This document shows positions 8,301-16,134 of a DNA stretch of 64,000 bases, in pieces (within the stretch, counting starts at the first letter, position 1; each line of letters begins with the position of its first letter). The translations under genes were made by a program, and so were the position numbers. The stretch comes from Polyangia bacterium. GTDB taxonomy: Bacteria; Myxococcota_A; Polyangia; Fen-1088. The stretch spans positions 1 through 64,000 of the forward strand of contig DATATI010000014.1 of the NCBI GenBank assembly GCA_036268875.1. Reading direction: 5' to 3'. The notes beneath the pieces were generated by a model. That model had not been told where the DNA came from, made no database searches, and saw only the letters and a list, made by a program, of their open reading frames with translations.

Positions 8301-11300
8301 AAGGGCTTGACCACTGCAACTGCAGCTTGGCGTTCACCGACGCCACCGAGGAGAACGTCAGGGTGATGTGGTGGCGCACGCCCGCCTGCAGCGGGATGCC
8401 GGCGGTCTGGTGTTGGGTGCCGATGGGATTCGGTGGCGGGCGCTTGCAGTCGACGTGGCAGATGCTGGCCACCTCGGCCACGCACTTGGCGTCCCACTCG
8501 GGCTCGCTCGAGTAATAAGACAGATAGCCGCCGTTGCAGCAGTACGGATCGGCGGTCGGGCTGGCCGGGTTGCAGATGGCGTCCACGCAGGGATTGCAGG
8601 CCGGCTCGGCCAGCGAGCTGGCCGCCAGCTTCTCGCCGATGTCGCAGATGTCGTGCGAGCAAGCCGGCGGATCGTTGTTGGCCGGCGGATCCGGCAACAG
8701 CACCGACGTGCCGTCGATTTTCAGATCCGGGCCGCCATCGCCGATCACGTCGAACGTGAACGTGTCGTCGACCGCCGCCACCACGTCGCCTTGCCAGGTG
8801 ACGGTGAACGGCGCCACCACGCTCTCCGGCACCGGCGTCTTCGACGAGAAATCGATGTCGGGATCGACGCTGGTGGTCGTGAAGGGAAAGCCCATCGTCG
8901 TGGTGTACTGGCCGAAGAGGCCGCTGCCGATGCCGGGCGCCACCTTGTAAAGCAGCGACGCCGGGATCGCCGTCTGGGCGCCGGCGCCTGGCAACTGCCA
9001 GGTCAGGCCGGCGGTGGACAGCGACGGATCGGGCGCGCTTTGAAAGCGATCCCAGCGCAAGGCGTACTTGCCGCCCTGAACCAGCTCGATCGTTCCCTGC
9101 GTGGTGCCGGGCGCGGTGAACCAGTCGAAGACCTTCACGCCGTTGATGAACAGGCGGCTCGGCTGGGTGGCCGATTGAAAGGTGAACGTGCCGCTGGCGG
9201 GCGCTTCGATCCAGCCGGTGGTGGCGGCGGCGAACGCGTAGCCGTCGGTGGCGGCGGAGGCGTCGGTGGCGCTGCAACTCTCGGCGGCGGCGGTGCAGGC
9301 GTCGGTCCAGCCGACGGTGCAGCAGTCGCCCAGGCCGCCCTTGCCACAGACGTTCGCCGCGCACGCGCTGCACGCGGGAGCGAGCGCGTCGCCGTTCATG
9401 TGTTCGCTGTGCGCGCAGGTCGGCACGCGCACGATCCCGTTGCGCAGCAGCGACGGCGGCGCGGCCGGTCCGTCAGCGGTGGCGGCGTCGATCGCGTAGG
9501 CGAACACGTTGCCGGTCAATCCCGTCGGCAGCAGGAAGGAAAACCCGTGGCGCGCGCTGGTCAGGTTGGTGCCGTCGCAGGCGGCGCTCACTTCCAAGGC
9601 CAGTGGCGCGGCCAGAGCCTGATCGGCGTAGACGCGTCCGAGCGGAACGCTGCCCGCCTGCCCGAGCGGTGCGCCGCTGTACAGATCGACCGACACGGCG
9701 GCGCCCGACCACTCCGGATCGCACGCCCAGCCCAGCACCGTCGCCGCGGACGCGCCGGTGCTGACGCCGTCGATGCGCTCGACGACGCCGCCCGCGCCCT
9801 GCAAGAACTTCGTCGAGCGGGCGGCGTTCACTGGCTCGTCGTCGGGCCACACGTGGCCCACGGGCCAGCACGGCCGGGTGGACGCGGGCGTGTCGTCGCA
9901 GGTGGTGACGCCGTCGACGACGTCCTGGCAGACGAGGGCGCGCTTGGACACGCAGGCCGCCGTCCAACCCGCGGCGCCCGGGCTGTTGGAGCAGCACTCG
10001 GGGTTGGTGCGGCAAACCGCTTTGGTGCACGGGCTGCAATCCCAGGGCAGCCCTTCACCGACGGCGTCTTCATGGTGCGTGCAGTAGTTCGGCGAGAAAA
10101 CTTGAATGCGCGGCGTGCCGGTCAGCGGGTTGGCCCAGCGGCCGTCTTCAAAATGGTCGTGCTCCAGGCGATCGATGTCGGCCAGATCGGCGCAGTCGCC
10201 GACCGGCGACAGCTCGCGGTAACGCGTGCGCTGCAACGCAGACGCTTGCATGGTCGGCGCCCCGGTGGCCGGATCGAATGAGACGAAATATTCCTGCGCC
10301 ATCATCCACAGCGAATCGGGGTTGGCCCTGTCGAACGGATTTTCGATGGCGTTCGGCCAGATGATCTGGCGCGTGTCGAAGAGATCGACCAGCGTGCCGG
10401 CCTTGGTGAAGCTCTTGCCGTCCTGGCAGTAACCGGCGCGCGCGGCGATCTTGCAGACGTTGTAATAGTCCTTGAGGCCGAAGGTCTGCTCGGCCCAGTC
10501 GGTGCCGCCGAAGACCCAGGCGGTGGTGTTTTGCCACGGGCGATAGCCCCAGTTGCGTGTGCACTTCGACGCCACGCCGGTGGCGGTGCAGGCGAAGACG
10601 AACTTGTTCGGGTTGACGAACGGATCCTCGGGAATGGCGATGGCCGAGGCGTCGTTGGTCAGCGGGTTGAACGGACACAGCGAATACCATTGCCCGCTCC
10701 ACTTGTGAAAGTAATAGACGGTGTAAAGCGTGACGTCGTTCTGTTGTTCCTCGGCGCGGTGAAACAGGTTGGGGCTGGGATCGGGGCGTTCGCTGGCGAT
10801 GTAAAGGTCGATGTCCTCGGCCGGATTGTTTGACGGATCCAGCAGGTGCGCCACCGCGTAGTGACCGACCGCCGACCTGCCGGCGACGGAGATGTAGTCG
10901 CCCGGCCCCGAGCTGATGTTCGCCCCATCCGTCAATTCATAAGGAACGATCGGGCTGGCGATGTCGGTGCCGCGAATATCGACCGAGCCGATGGTGGTGC
11001 CCTTCAGCGACGCGGCGACGACGTCGGTGCCTTGCACGACCACGCCCTGGGCGGTCAGCCCCTGCGCGGTCAATCCCTGGGCGGTCAGTCCTTGCGCGGT
11101 CAGCCCTTGTGCCGTGAGACCTTGCGCGGTCAACCCTTGGGCGGTCAGTCCCTGGGCGGTCAGCCCCTGCGCGGTGAGACCTTGGGCAGTCAAACCCTGA
11201 GCAGTCAACCCCTGCGCGGTCAGCCCCTGGGCCGTCAACCCCTGCGCCGTCAGACCGGCGCGTCCCTCGTGTGGCACCGCCAGCAGCAGGGCCAGAAAAC

Positions 11301-11337
11301 CGATCACCAAAATAAGATTCAGTCGCAGAAGTCGCAT
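5380..11337 (-). CDS. Giant exported ADYC/PA14/HYR-type protein with GLTAQ repeats
   Basis: This 1985-residue secreted protein begins with a signal peptide (about 1-25). Fourteen GLTAQ pentapeptides follow (28-97), then an ADYC-like domain (about 120-400) recognised by FACTATGVASKCTRNWGYRPW-type sequence and AGYCQDGKSFT, where the eponymous ADYC reads AGYC. Three copies of a myxobacterial Cys motif (CxxC, CC, W..C) occur near 435-470, 655-690 and 890-945. Two PA14-like segments lie between about 690 and 1010. Several Ig-like units and three HYR-type repeats (DTTPPVL, FPIGTTVVTC, DASGN) occupy about 1550-1870. A beta-rich tail ends the protein. Its ATG directly abuts the TAA of the kinase gene (TAAATG), so the two are translationally coupled. 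A cell-surface adhesive or matrix role is inferred only. Confidence 0.85.
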   Translation of the reverse strand: MRLLRLNLILVIGFLALLLAVPHEGRAGLTAQGLTAQGLTAQGLTAQGLTAQGLTAQGLTAQGLTAQGLTAQGLTAQGLTAQGLTAQGLTAQGLTAQGVVVQGTDVVAASLKGTTIGSVDIRGTDIASPIVPYELTDGANISSGPGDYISVAGRSAVGHYAVAHLLDPSNNPAEDIDLYIASERPDPSPNLFHRAEEQQNDVTLYTVYYFHKWSGQWYSLCPFNPLTNDASAIAIPEDPFVNPNKFVFACTATGVASKCTRNWGYRPWQNTTAWVFGGTDWAEQTFGLKDYYNVCKIAARAGYCQDGKSFTKAGTLVDLFDTRQIIWPNAIENPFDRANPDSLWMMAQEYFVSFDPATGAPTMQASALQRTRYRELSPVGDCADLADIDRLEHDHFEDGRWANPLTGTPRIQVFSPNYCTHHEDAVGEGLPWDCSPCTKAVCRTNPECCSNSPGAAGWTAACVSKRALVCQDVVDGVTTCDDTPASTRPCWPVGHVWPDDEPVNAARSTKFLQGAGGVVERIDGVSTGASAATVLGWACDPEWSGAAVSVDLYSGAPLGQAGSVPLGRVYADQALAAPLALEVSAACDGTNLTSARHGFSFLLPTGLTGNVFAYAIDAATADGPAAPPSLLRNGIVRVPTCAHSEHMNGDALAPACSACAANVCGKGGLGDCCTVGWTDACTAAAESCSATDASAATDGYAFAAATTGWIEAPASGTFTFQSATQPSRLFINGVKVFDWFTAPGTTQGTIELVQGGKYALRWDRFQSAPDPSLSTAGLTWQLPGAGAQTAIPASLLYKVAPGIGSGLFGQYTTTMGFPFTTTSVDPDIDFSSKTPVPESVVAPFTVTWQGDVVAAVDDTFTFDVIGDGGPDLKIDGTSVLLPDPPANNDPPACSHDICDIGEKLAASSLAEPACNPCVDAICNPASPTADPYCCNGGYLSYYSSEPEWDAKCVAEVASICHVDCKRPPPNPIGTQHQTAGIPLQAGVRHHITLTFSSVASVNAKLQLQWSSPSQNKQVIPAGQLFPSGPPANRGAGLNVVTFATKQQGGTTVADLNTLLASSSVPDLSTSPPVGANGLPQINVLAATDDPIAGAPPRPAVVVPAYNGHAVGVGGSLAVTVSGIGGVRGGSVTVTVDASLASTEIPIDASGNFSGAIAVGSTGRHTLHFIQRTFTGGGCVAPALCAQSKPLDWAFTADSADPATAPAPTIISPRDPTASLDPTITNFLVVGHGVPNVPLDIADLGGPGHTMTPNQLPVGGDGNFSGVVTLSPGTPKDANPGWHKLAFSQGGGPATNVFVSVGIKPPTVEFPRTEAEIDCTKPDQPIVEAKGTFPYDPTVFGKLFFTEETGTSTIRPVAVRALTVGPPVTNPDGTVSFPFNAHALGLGSGKHLVNFFQLPTPPAGSTPAQILAHVRDFAAIAATTPRSRITITVPPFRIPPSFPDPTVILKTPNGVVLGPPAPVPGQVNPCGPGTTAPDPQCVFPFADVNIKIGPRLFTVRADANGAWQFRPTFPLGFSELTLTQVVDSPAGGGWSESCPSGSNDVGVGSLGASPSPIVPAPITVPAIGPAGTPVTYNVGVFANGLTAVQVICTPVSGSTFPVGTTNVDCAAIDDVTKAVGLGFFSVTVVDEPPVVNVPPGGINAEATDNLGAFVSYDVTASDAVSGPLPVQCAPAAPPGSPALFLLDQDNTVSCQATDGAMQTTTATFVVRVRDTTPPVLCDLADKRVDANQPGGALVSFATCATDVVDGADPVTCNHPSGSFFPLGKTTVTCFAVDKHGNRSPSDQFIVTVGDTTPPVLMLPGTITATVTKRTGAKVTYTVTATDDGDPHPKVVCAPPSGSTFPIGTTVVTCTATDASGNQSHGSFKVHVVVAWSGLLFPIVDDSSRFIRGLPVLVRFRLTGPSATVDNLPARLFIAPLDAQGHVGVERAAFGLPPGVGNQFQQLPLLGEYDLLIDTLSMQTGRWQLRVDLGDGEVHTTRITLVF
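11047..11256 (-). repeat. Fourteen tandem 15-bp units encoding GLTAQ
   Basis: This 210-bp array within the exported-protein gene encodes GLTAQ fourteen times without an amino acid change, although the DNA units differ from each other at several synonymous positions. That pattern indicates selection on the peptide instead of recent DNA amplification. A Leu every fifth residue recalls pentapeptide-repeat beta-helices, and degenerate pentads (VVVQG, LKGTT, DIRGT) continue just after it. Confidence 0.95.
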
Positions 11338-13980
11338 TTACGGTCCCCCCTCAGCGTCGGCGCACAGGCGAAAGCCGGTGGCCATATCCCGAAACGAACT
11401 TGGAACTCTTTCTCGGTTGGTGATGCGTCCGTTGACGGCCGCGAAGTAATACGCGCCGCCCCGGATCACCGTCTCGTTGGCGCTTTCCGACGAGACCAAA
11501 AGCTCGAATACGTTGCCGGTCATGTCGTCGAGGTCGAACGGGCTGCGCGACGACGGATGCGCGCCCACCTCGTCCGGGCCGTAGGCCGAACTCACCCGGC
11601 CGTAGGTGACGTCGATGTTGGCGTCGTCCGGGTGAACCTCGTCGCCGTGCGGGAACAGGCGATCGTCCGCGCCGCGGGCGGCGCGCTCCCATTCCAGTTC
11701 CGTGCAAAGCCGGGCACCGCGCACGCGGCCGGTCTGGCGCAGCCACGCCGTGTACGCGCTCGCGTCCTCCGGCGAGATGCCGGAAACCGGGAAGCGCGAC
11801 CAATCTTGGCGCGCCCGCCGATCGCGTCCGCTGTACTCAATCGGCGCGCCCGAGACCGCGGTGTACTTGCTGGTGGTCGGCTGCAACGTCAGCTGCCACT
11901 GGCGATCGCCGGCCAAGGGCCGCAAGCGCACTGATCCGCGCAGCGATGTGTACACGTCCGGTAAGTGAGGCGCGCGCTCGGCCGGCGGCAACGCGGACAA
12001 GAAAGCGATCCAGTCGGCGTAGGTGGTTTCGTGGCGGGCGATCAAATAGGCAGGTGTCTTGCGCGGGTGGATCGGCACGGTGCCCAGGAATTCCTTGCGC
12101 AGGCGCTCGTCGGCGTCGCCGAACCAGAACGATCCGGCCGGGACATAGGCGAAATCCGCCGGCACGGCGGCGGCCGCTGGCACGGTGAAGGCCACCGTCA
12201 CCGCCTGGGACCGCCCCACCTCGAACGGATAGTCCACCGTCGCCAGGCCGGGGCCGTCGACAACCAAACGATACGATCCTGCCGGCAGCGCACGCGTGGC
12301 CTCCGTGGCATTCAGCGCCGTCACCCGCACCGCGCGCAGCAGGCTGGTGGCGGCATCGGGCTGGTATTGCTCCAACGTTACGTGCGCGGACGCCGGCTGG
12401 AGGTTGAGCTGCAACGATCCCGGCGCGTTCAGCGCGGCGCGCCGGTGGCCGTCGACGTCGTGCGTGCCCAGGCGACTGGCCAGCCCTTCGCGGCCTGGCT
12501 GGCGGAATTCGTCCAGCCACAAAAGGTGCGCGAACAAGGCATCCGCTAGCTGCGCGCGCACGTCCGTGCGCGACGAGTCCAAAACCAGCGCCGCTTCCAG
12601 CGACTGCTCACCGTGTTCGGCCGCCGCGGACAGGGCGGGGAACGCCGCCACGGCTTCGGCCCACAGGGCCTCGCCGCGCGCGCCGTCCATGGCGTCGAAG
12701 GCGGCAAACGCCTGGCCGCGCCGGTCGCGGATCTTGGCCGCGGTGGCGCTGGCCGCCTGACCGCTGGTCGTCGCGTCGTCGAGGTTGCGCGCGATCTGCC
12801 GGTCCAGCTCGCGCCGCTTGCGCGCCACCATCTGCTCGGCGACAAACAGGCTGGCCAGCACCACGCCCGCCAGGCCGGCAGCGATCAGCCGCCGTCGCCG
12901 CTTGATCGCCGGATCATCCTCCAGCGCACCGATGAGCCACGCCATCGACGGAAACCGATCGACCGGGTTCGGGCGCAGGCCGCGCAGGATGGCCCGCCGC
13001 ACCCAGGTCGGCACGCCGCGATCCTTGGGCAGCGCACGCACCTGGCCCTCGGTCACGCTGACCGACAAGCTGATGAGGTCGTCGCCGGCGAACGGGCGCT
13101 CGCCGTACAGCGCTTCGTACAGGGCCACGCAAAAACTGAACTGATCGGTGCGCTCGTCGGCGCGCTCGCCCAGAAATTGTTCGGGCGCCATGTACGCCGG
13201 CGTTCCCATCAGCGCGCCGGTGCGGGTCAGGGTTTCCAGATGGCCGCCCCCGGTGCGGCTGCCCATCGCGGCGGCGCTGGCGGCTGCCACCGCCGCCGCG
13301 TCCACCGTAATCTCATTCGCCGCGGCGCCGCCGCCCAGGCTGGCGCTTTCGTCTTCGGTCGTGCTGCCCGATTCGCGCGCCAGGCCGAAGTCGACCACGC
13401 GCGGGCGCCCGTCTTTGTCCAGCAAGACGTTTTCAGGCTTGAAATCCCGGTGAACCAGCCCGGCCGCGTGCGCCGCCGCCAGGCCGCGGCCGGCCGCAAT
13501 GAACACGTCCAGGATCTGGCGCCACGATCGCTGTTCGGTCTGCAGCCAGCGGCGCAGCGTCCCGCCGGCCAAAAATTCCATGGCCAGAAAAACCTGCTCG
13601 TCGACCAGGCCGACGTCGTGGACCGCCACCACGTTCGGATGAGCCAGGCGGGCCATCGCTTTCGCCTCGCGCAAAAGGCGCGCCGAGGCGCCTGGCTTGT
13701 GCGCGCCCCCGCGCGGTTTCAGCAACAGCTTGAGGGCGATCTTGCGATCCAGCTCGGGATCGTACGCGCCGTAGACGACGCCCATGGCGCCGCTGCCCAC
13801 GCGCTCGAGGATCACGTAACGGCCGATGTGCGCGCCCGTGACCCGGTTGTCGACTGTCGGCGGCGACGCAGATCGCGGCCCAGCGTCCTGCGAGGCAGGG
13901 AGGCGCGCCGGCGAACCATCGTTTTCACGAGAGGGAGCGACCGACGACTCGGGTTGGTCGGAGCGCTCGACTTTGGTCAT
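11338..13980 (-). CDS. Transmembrane Ser/Thr kinase fused to an FGE-like domain
   Basis: This is an 880-residue Hanks-type kinase. The kinase domain spans about 54-350: GSGAMGVV loop, catalytic Lys in IALKLL, HRDFKPEN, DFGLA and APEQ. The DFG-to-APE segment is about 66 residues, roughly twice the usual length, because of an Ala/Gly/Ser/Thr-rich insert. One transmembrane helix lies at about 364-381. The extracytoplasmic half holds a helical region, a short PEGA-like strand region and an FGE/SUMF1-like domain at about 610-878 (YVPAGSFWFG, LCTELEWERAARG, DMTGNVFELL, RGGAYYF, GFRLC). The cysteine pair needed for formylglycine formation is absent, so the fold probably binds instead of catalyses. 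The ATG at 13980 is preferred to a TTG one codon earlier. It heads the unit with the giant exported protein and the FHA activator. Confidence 0.9.
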   Translation of the reverse strand: MTKVERSDQPESSVAPSRENDGSPARLPASQDAGPRSASPPTVDNRVTGAHIGRYVILERVGSGAMGVVYGAYDPELDRKIALKLLLKPRGGAHKPGASARLLREAKAMARLAHPNVVAVHDVGLVDEQVFLAMEFLAGGTLRRWLQTEQRSWRQILDVFIAAGRGLAAAHAAGLVHRDFKPENVLLDKDGRPRVVDFGLARESGSTTEDESASLGGGAAANEITVDAAAVAAASAAAMGSRTGGGHLETLTRTGALMGTPAYMAPEQFLGERADERTDQFSFCVALYEALYGERPFAGDDLISLSVSVTEGQVRALPKDRGVPTWVRRAILRGLRPNPVDRFPSMAWLIGALEDDPAIKRRRRLIAAGLAGVVLASLFVAEQMVARKRRELDRQIARNLDDATTSGQAASATAAKIRDRRGQAFAAFDAMDGARGEALWAEAVAAFPALSAAAEHGEQSLEAALVLDSSRTDVRAQLADALFAHLLWLDEFRQPGREGLASRLGTHDVDGHRRAALNAPGSLQLNLQPASAHVTLEQYQPDAATSLLRAVRVTALNATEATRALPAGSYRLVVDGPGLATVDYPFEVGRSQAVTVAFTVPAAAAVPADFAYVPAGSFWFGDADERLRKEFLGTVPIHPRKTPAYLIARHETTYADWIAFLSALPPAERAPHLPDVYTSLRGSVRLRPLAGDRQWQLTLQPTTSKYTAVSGAPIEYSGRDRRARQDWSRFPVSGISPEDASAYTAWLRQTGRVRGARLCTELEWERAARGADDRLFPHGDEVHPDDANIDVTYGRVSSAYGPDEVGAHPSSRSPFDLDDMTGNVFELLVSSESANETVIRGGAYYFAAVNGRITNRERVPSSFRDMATGFRLCADAEGGP

Positions 13981-14152
13981 CAAGAACCAATGCGGTCGCG
14001 TCCGCTCAGCAACGCAGCGGCAAAGTTACGGTCCTGCACTCATTCCCCCCCGAATGGCTCAGGAAAAAAACTCTTCTACCTCAGCGAACGCCGGGGCCGC
14101 TGCAATATTCCGGTGGCAGGACGGAAACGGATGCCACTCCGGCCGCTGCGCG

Positions 14153-15184
14153 TCAACGCGCGCGATAGCGTCCGGTTGCTCGGCGAATGAACGAACGCAA
14201 CTTGCCTTCCGTCTCGGGCGGCGCGGGCGTCGGGGAGGGCGGCGTCGGGGCCGGCGTCTCGGTCCCGGTCAGCGCCGCGATCAACGCCGGTCCACGCTGA
14301 TACCGTCGCGCCGGCTCCCGTTCCAGACAGCGCAGGATCACCGCCTCCCAGCGCGGATCCAGATTGGGTCGCACCGAACGCGGCGACGCCGGCGCTTCCC
14401 GCACGCGCTTGAGCGCCATGACGGTGATCGAATTGCCTTTGAACGGCAACTCGCCGGTGACGAGCTCGTACATCACGATACCCAGCGCATAAATGTCCGT
14501 GGCCGGCGTGATCGGCTGCTGTCCCGCCACCACCTGCTCCGGCGCCATGTAAAGCGGGGTGCCCAGCGCTTCGCCGGTGTGGGTCAGCGCTTCGTCTTCC
14601 AGGCGATGGCGCCGGGCCAGACCGAAATCGGTGATCACCACGCGGTAGCCGCCACCCAGGGCGCCGGTTTCGTCGGGGACCAGCACCAGGTTGCCGGGTT
14701 TAAAGTCGCGGTGAATGACGCCGGCGGCGTGCGCGCCTTCCAGGCCAGCGGACATCTGTTTGATCAGCGGCAAGGCCTCGGCCTCGCTCATCGGGCGATT
14801 CATCTCGCGGATGTGCTGGGCCAGGCTTTTGCCGCGCAAAAGTTCCATGGTCAGGAACGACACCACGGTGTCGCCGGCCAGCACGTGGCGCCCGAGATCG
14901 TAGACGCGGCACACGTTTTCGTGCGTGACCTTGCGGGCCAGCAAAAGCTCGCGGCGAAAACGTTCGACGGTGATGCCGTCGGTGGCGCGCTGGGCCTTCA
15001 GCGTCTTCAGCGCCACCGGTTCGGCCAGCGCCTCGTCGTAGGCTTCGTAGACTTCGCCGATGGCGCCGGCGCCGATCAGGTCGACGATGCGGTAGCGGCC
15101 GGCCACCGTCTCGCCCGGTGCGAAGCGATGGTCGTCGCCCGGAATGCCGTCGCTGCCCGCGACCTGGGGCTTGTCGTCATCCAC
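14153..15184 (-). CDS. Cytoplasmic Ser/Thr protein kinase
   Basis: This protein of about 343 residues is a Hanks-type kinase with the domain at about 29-290: GAGAIGEVYEAYD, VALKTLK, HRDFKPGN, DFGLARR, and a TPLYMAPEQ activation loop of normal length. A Pro/Thr-rich tail and a basic C-terminus (RRATGRYRAR) follow; no transmembrane helix is visible, so it is probably soluble. The start is a GTG at 15184. It is separated from the membrane kinase gene by about 170 bp in the same direction, so it may have its own promoter. Substrates cannot be told from sequence. Confidence 0.9.
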   Translation of the reverse strand: MDDDKPQVAGSDGIPGDDHRFAPGETVAGRYRIVDLIGAGAIGEVYEAYDEALAEPVALKTLKAQRATDGITVERFRRELLLARKVTHENVCRVYDLGRHVLAGDTVVSFLTMELLRGKSLAQHIREMNRPMSEAEALPLIKQMSAGLEGAHAAGVIHRDFKPGNLVLVPDETGALGGGYRVVITDFGLARRHRLEDEALTHTGEALGTPLYMAPEQVVAGQQPITPATDIYALGIVMYELVTGELPFKGNSITVMALKRVREAPASPRSVRPNLDPRWEAVILRCLEREPARRYQRGPALIAALTGTETPAPTPPSPTPAPPETEGKLRSFIRRATGRYRAR

Positions 15185-15292
15185 TTGTGCTCATGCCCCT
15201 GCGTGGTCGATTTTTTTGACAATGCTCCGGCCTCTCCGCGCTGTCAAACCGCTGCACGCTCCCATACCGGTTTTTCTCGGGGCGTTTTGTTC

Positions 15293-15613
15293 TCAGGCGC
15301 TGATGGCGGCCAGTGCGCCTTCGATCTCGCCGCGCGCGTGGGCGTCGCCGCGCCGGACGCAGACATCGATCCCGCGCCGGTAGACCTCGGCCGCGGCGGC
15401 CTTTTCGTCCAGCGCCACCAGCGTGTTGCCGGCGTGCAGATAGGCCGCGGTGTAATCGGGACAGACCGCCAGCAATGATTCAAACACCGAGCGCGCCTCC
15501 GGCAGGCGACCGGCGTTCTTGTGTTCCATCGCCAGGGCGTAACGGGGGAACGGATCCTGCGGCGACTGCGCGATGAACTTCAGCAGCGCATCGACCCGAG
15601 ACAAGGCGGCCAT
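15293..15613 (-). CDS. Small TPR-repeat protein
   Basis: This encodes 106 residues starting [13 protein letters not shown]. Three tetratricopeptide-like helical pairs are visible (PRYALAMEHKNAGRLPEA, YTAAYLHAGNTLVALDEKAAAAEVYRRG, AHARGEIEGAL). TPR units bind partner proteins; this one has no other domain or export signal. Its ATG overlaps the panD stop codon in TGATG, so it is translated in the panD operon. The ATG at 15613 is chosen because of this overlap and because the TPR pattern begins there. Confidence 0.8.
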   Translation of the reverse strand: MAALSRVDALLKFIAQSPQDPFPRYALAMEHKNAGRLPEARSVFESLLAVCPDYTAAYLHAGNTLVALDEKAAAAEVYRRGIDVCVRRGDAHARGEIEGALAAISA

Positions 15614-16014
15614 CAGACCTGGCGCAGGCGGCGCTGCGGGCCGGGCAGCTCGGCGGCCGGTCCCTCTTGCAGACGGTTCTGGCTGTCGACCCACACCACG
15701 CGCGGCTGCCAGGCCCGCGCCTCGGCTTCCGTCTCGGCGTCGGCGAAGGTGGCGATGATGACGATGTCGCCTGGGCGGGCGTGATGAGCGGCGGCGCCGT
15801 TCACGCAGATGACGCCTGAATGAGCCGGCCCTTCCAGGGCATACGTCTCAAGGCGGCTGCCGTTGCTGACGTTCCAGATGTGGACGCGTTCGTAGGGGAG
15901 AATGTCCGCCGCGCGCATCAACGTCTGGTCGATGGTCACCGAGCCTTCGTATTCGAGATCGGCTTGGGTGACGGTGGCGCGATGGATCTTCGACTTGAAG
16001 AGGGTCCGGCGCAT
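15613..16014 (-). CDS. panD: Aspartate 1-decarboxylase
   Basis: PanD converts L-aspartate to beta-alanine for pantothenate and coenzyme A synthesis in the cytoplasm. The protein is synthesised as a proenzyme and cleaves itself between Gly24 and Ser25 to form a pyruvoyl group. Here YEGSVTID places Gly-Ser exactly at 24-25 when translation starts at the ATG at 16014. That start also sits seven bases after a GGAGG, whereas the ATG at 16020 is too close to it. Further family motifs are [26 protein letters not shown] and the N-terminal KIHRATVT. The gene is coupled to the TPR gene downstream. Length, about 133 residues, is normal. Confidence 0.95.
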   Translation of the reverse strand: MRRTLFKSKIHRATVTQADLEYEGSVTIDQTLMRAADILPYERVHIWNVSNGSRLETYALEGPAHSGVICVNGAAAHHARPGDIVIIATFADAETEAEARAWQPRVVWVDSQNRLQEGPAAELPGPQRRLRQV

Positions 16015-16134
16015 GTTCATTCCTCCGTCCCGGCCGGAAGATCCGGTCCAGGCGTGGTTTCACAAACATACGGTCGTCGCGCGGCCAAGTCAAAGGTTGA
16101 CGGCCTGGCGTCGATCCCGCACGCTGAAACCACC

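Noticed and set aside
8368-10281. Long plus-strand open frame across the exported-protein gene
   Set aside because: No recognisable domain, antisense composition, and the opposite strand holds conserved Cys, PA14-like and ADYC-like segments.
11047-11256. Regular 15-bp repeats considered as a CRISPR array
   Set aside because: There are no spacers, the units are contiguous, and they encode an in-frame GLTAQ peptide.
13984-14152. Possible sigma-54 promoter upstream of the kinase-FGE operon
   Set aside because: I looked for a GG-N10-GC pattern on the minus strand; nearby GCAA and GGCA tracts do not fit the required spacing and sequence.
12613-15478. Two long plus-strand frames opposite the kinases
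   Set aside because: They lie antisense to unmistakable kinase motifs and show no domain of their own.
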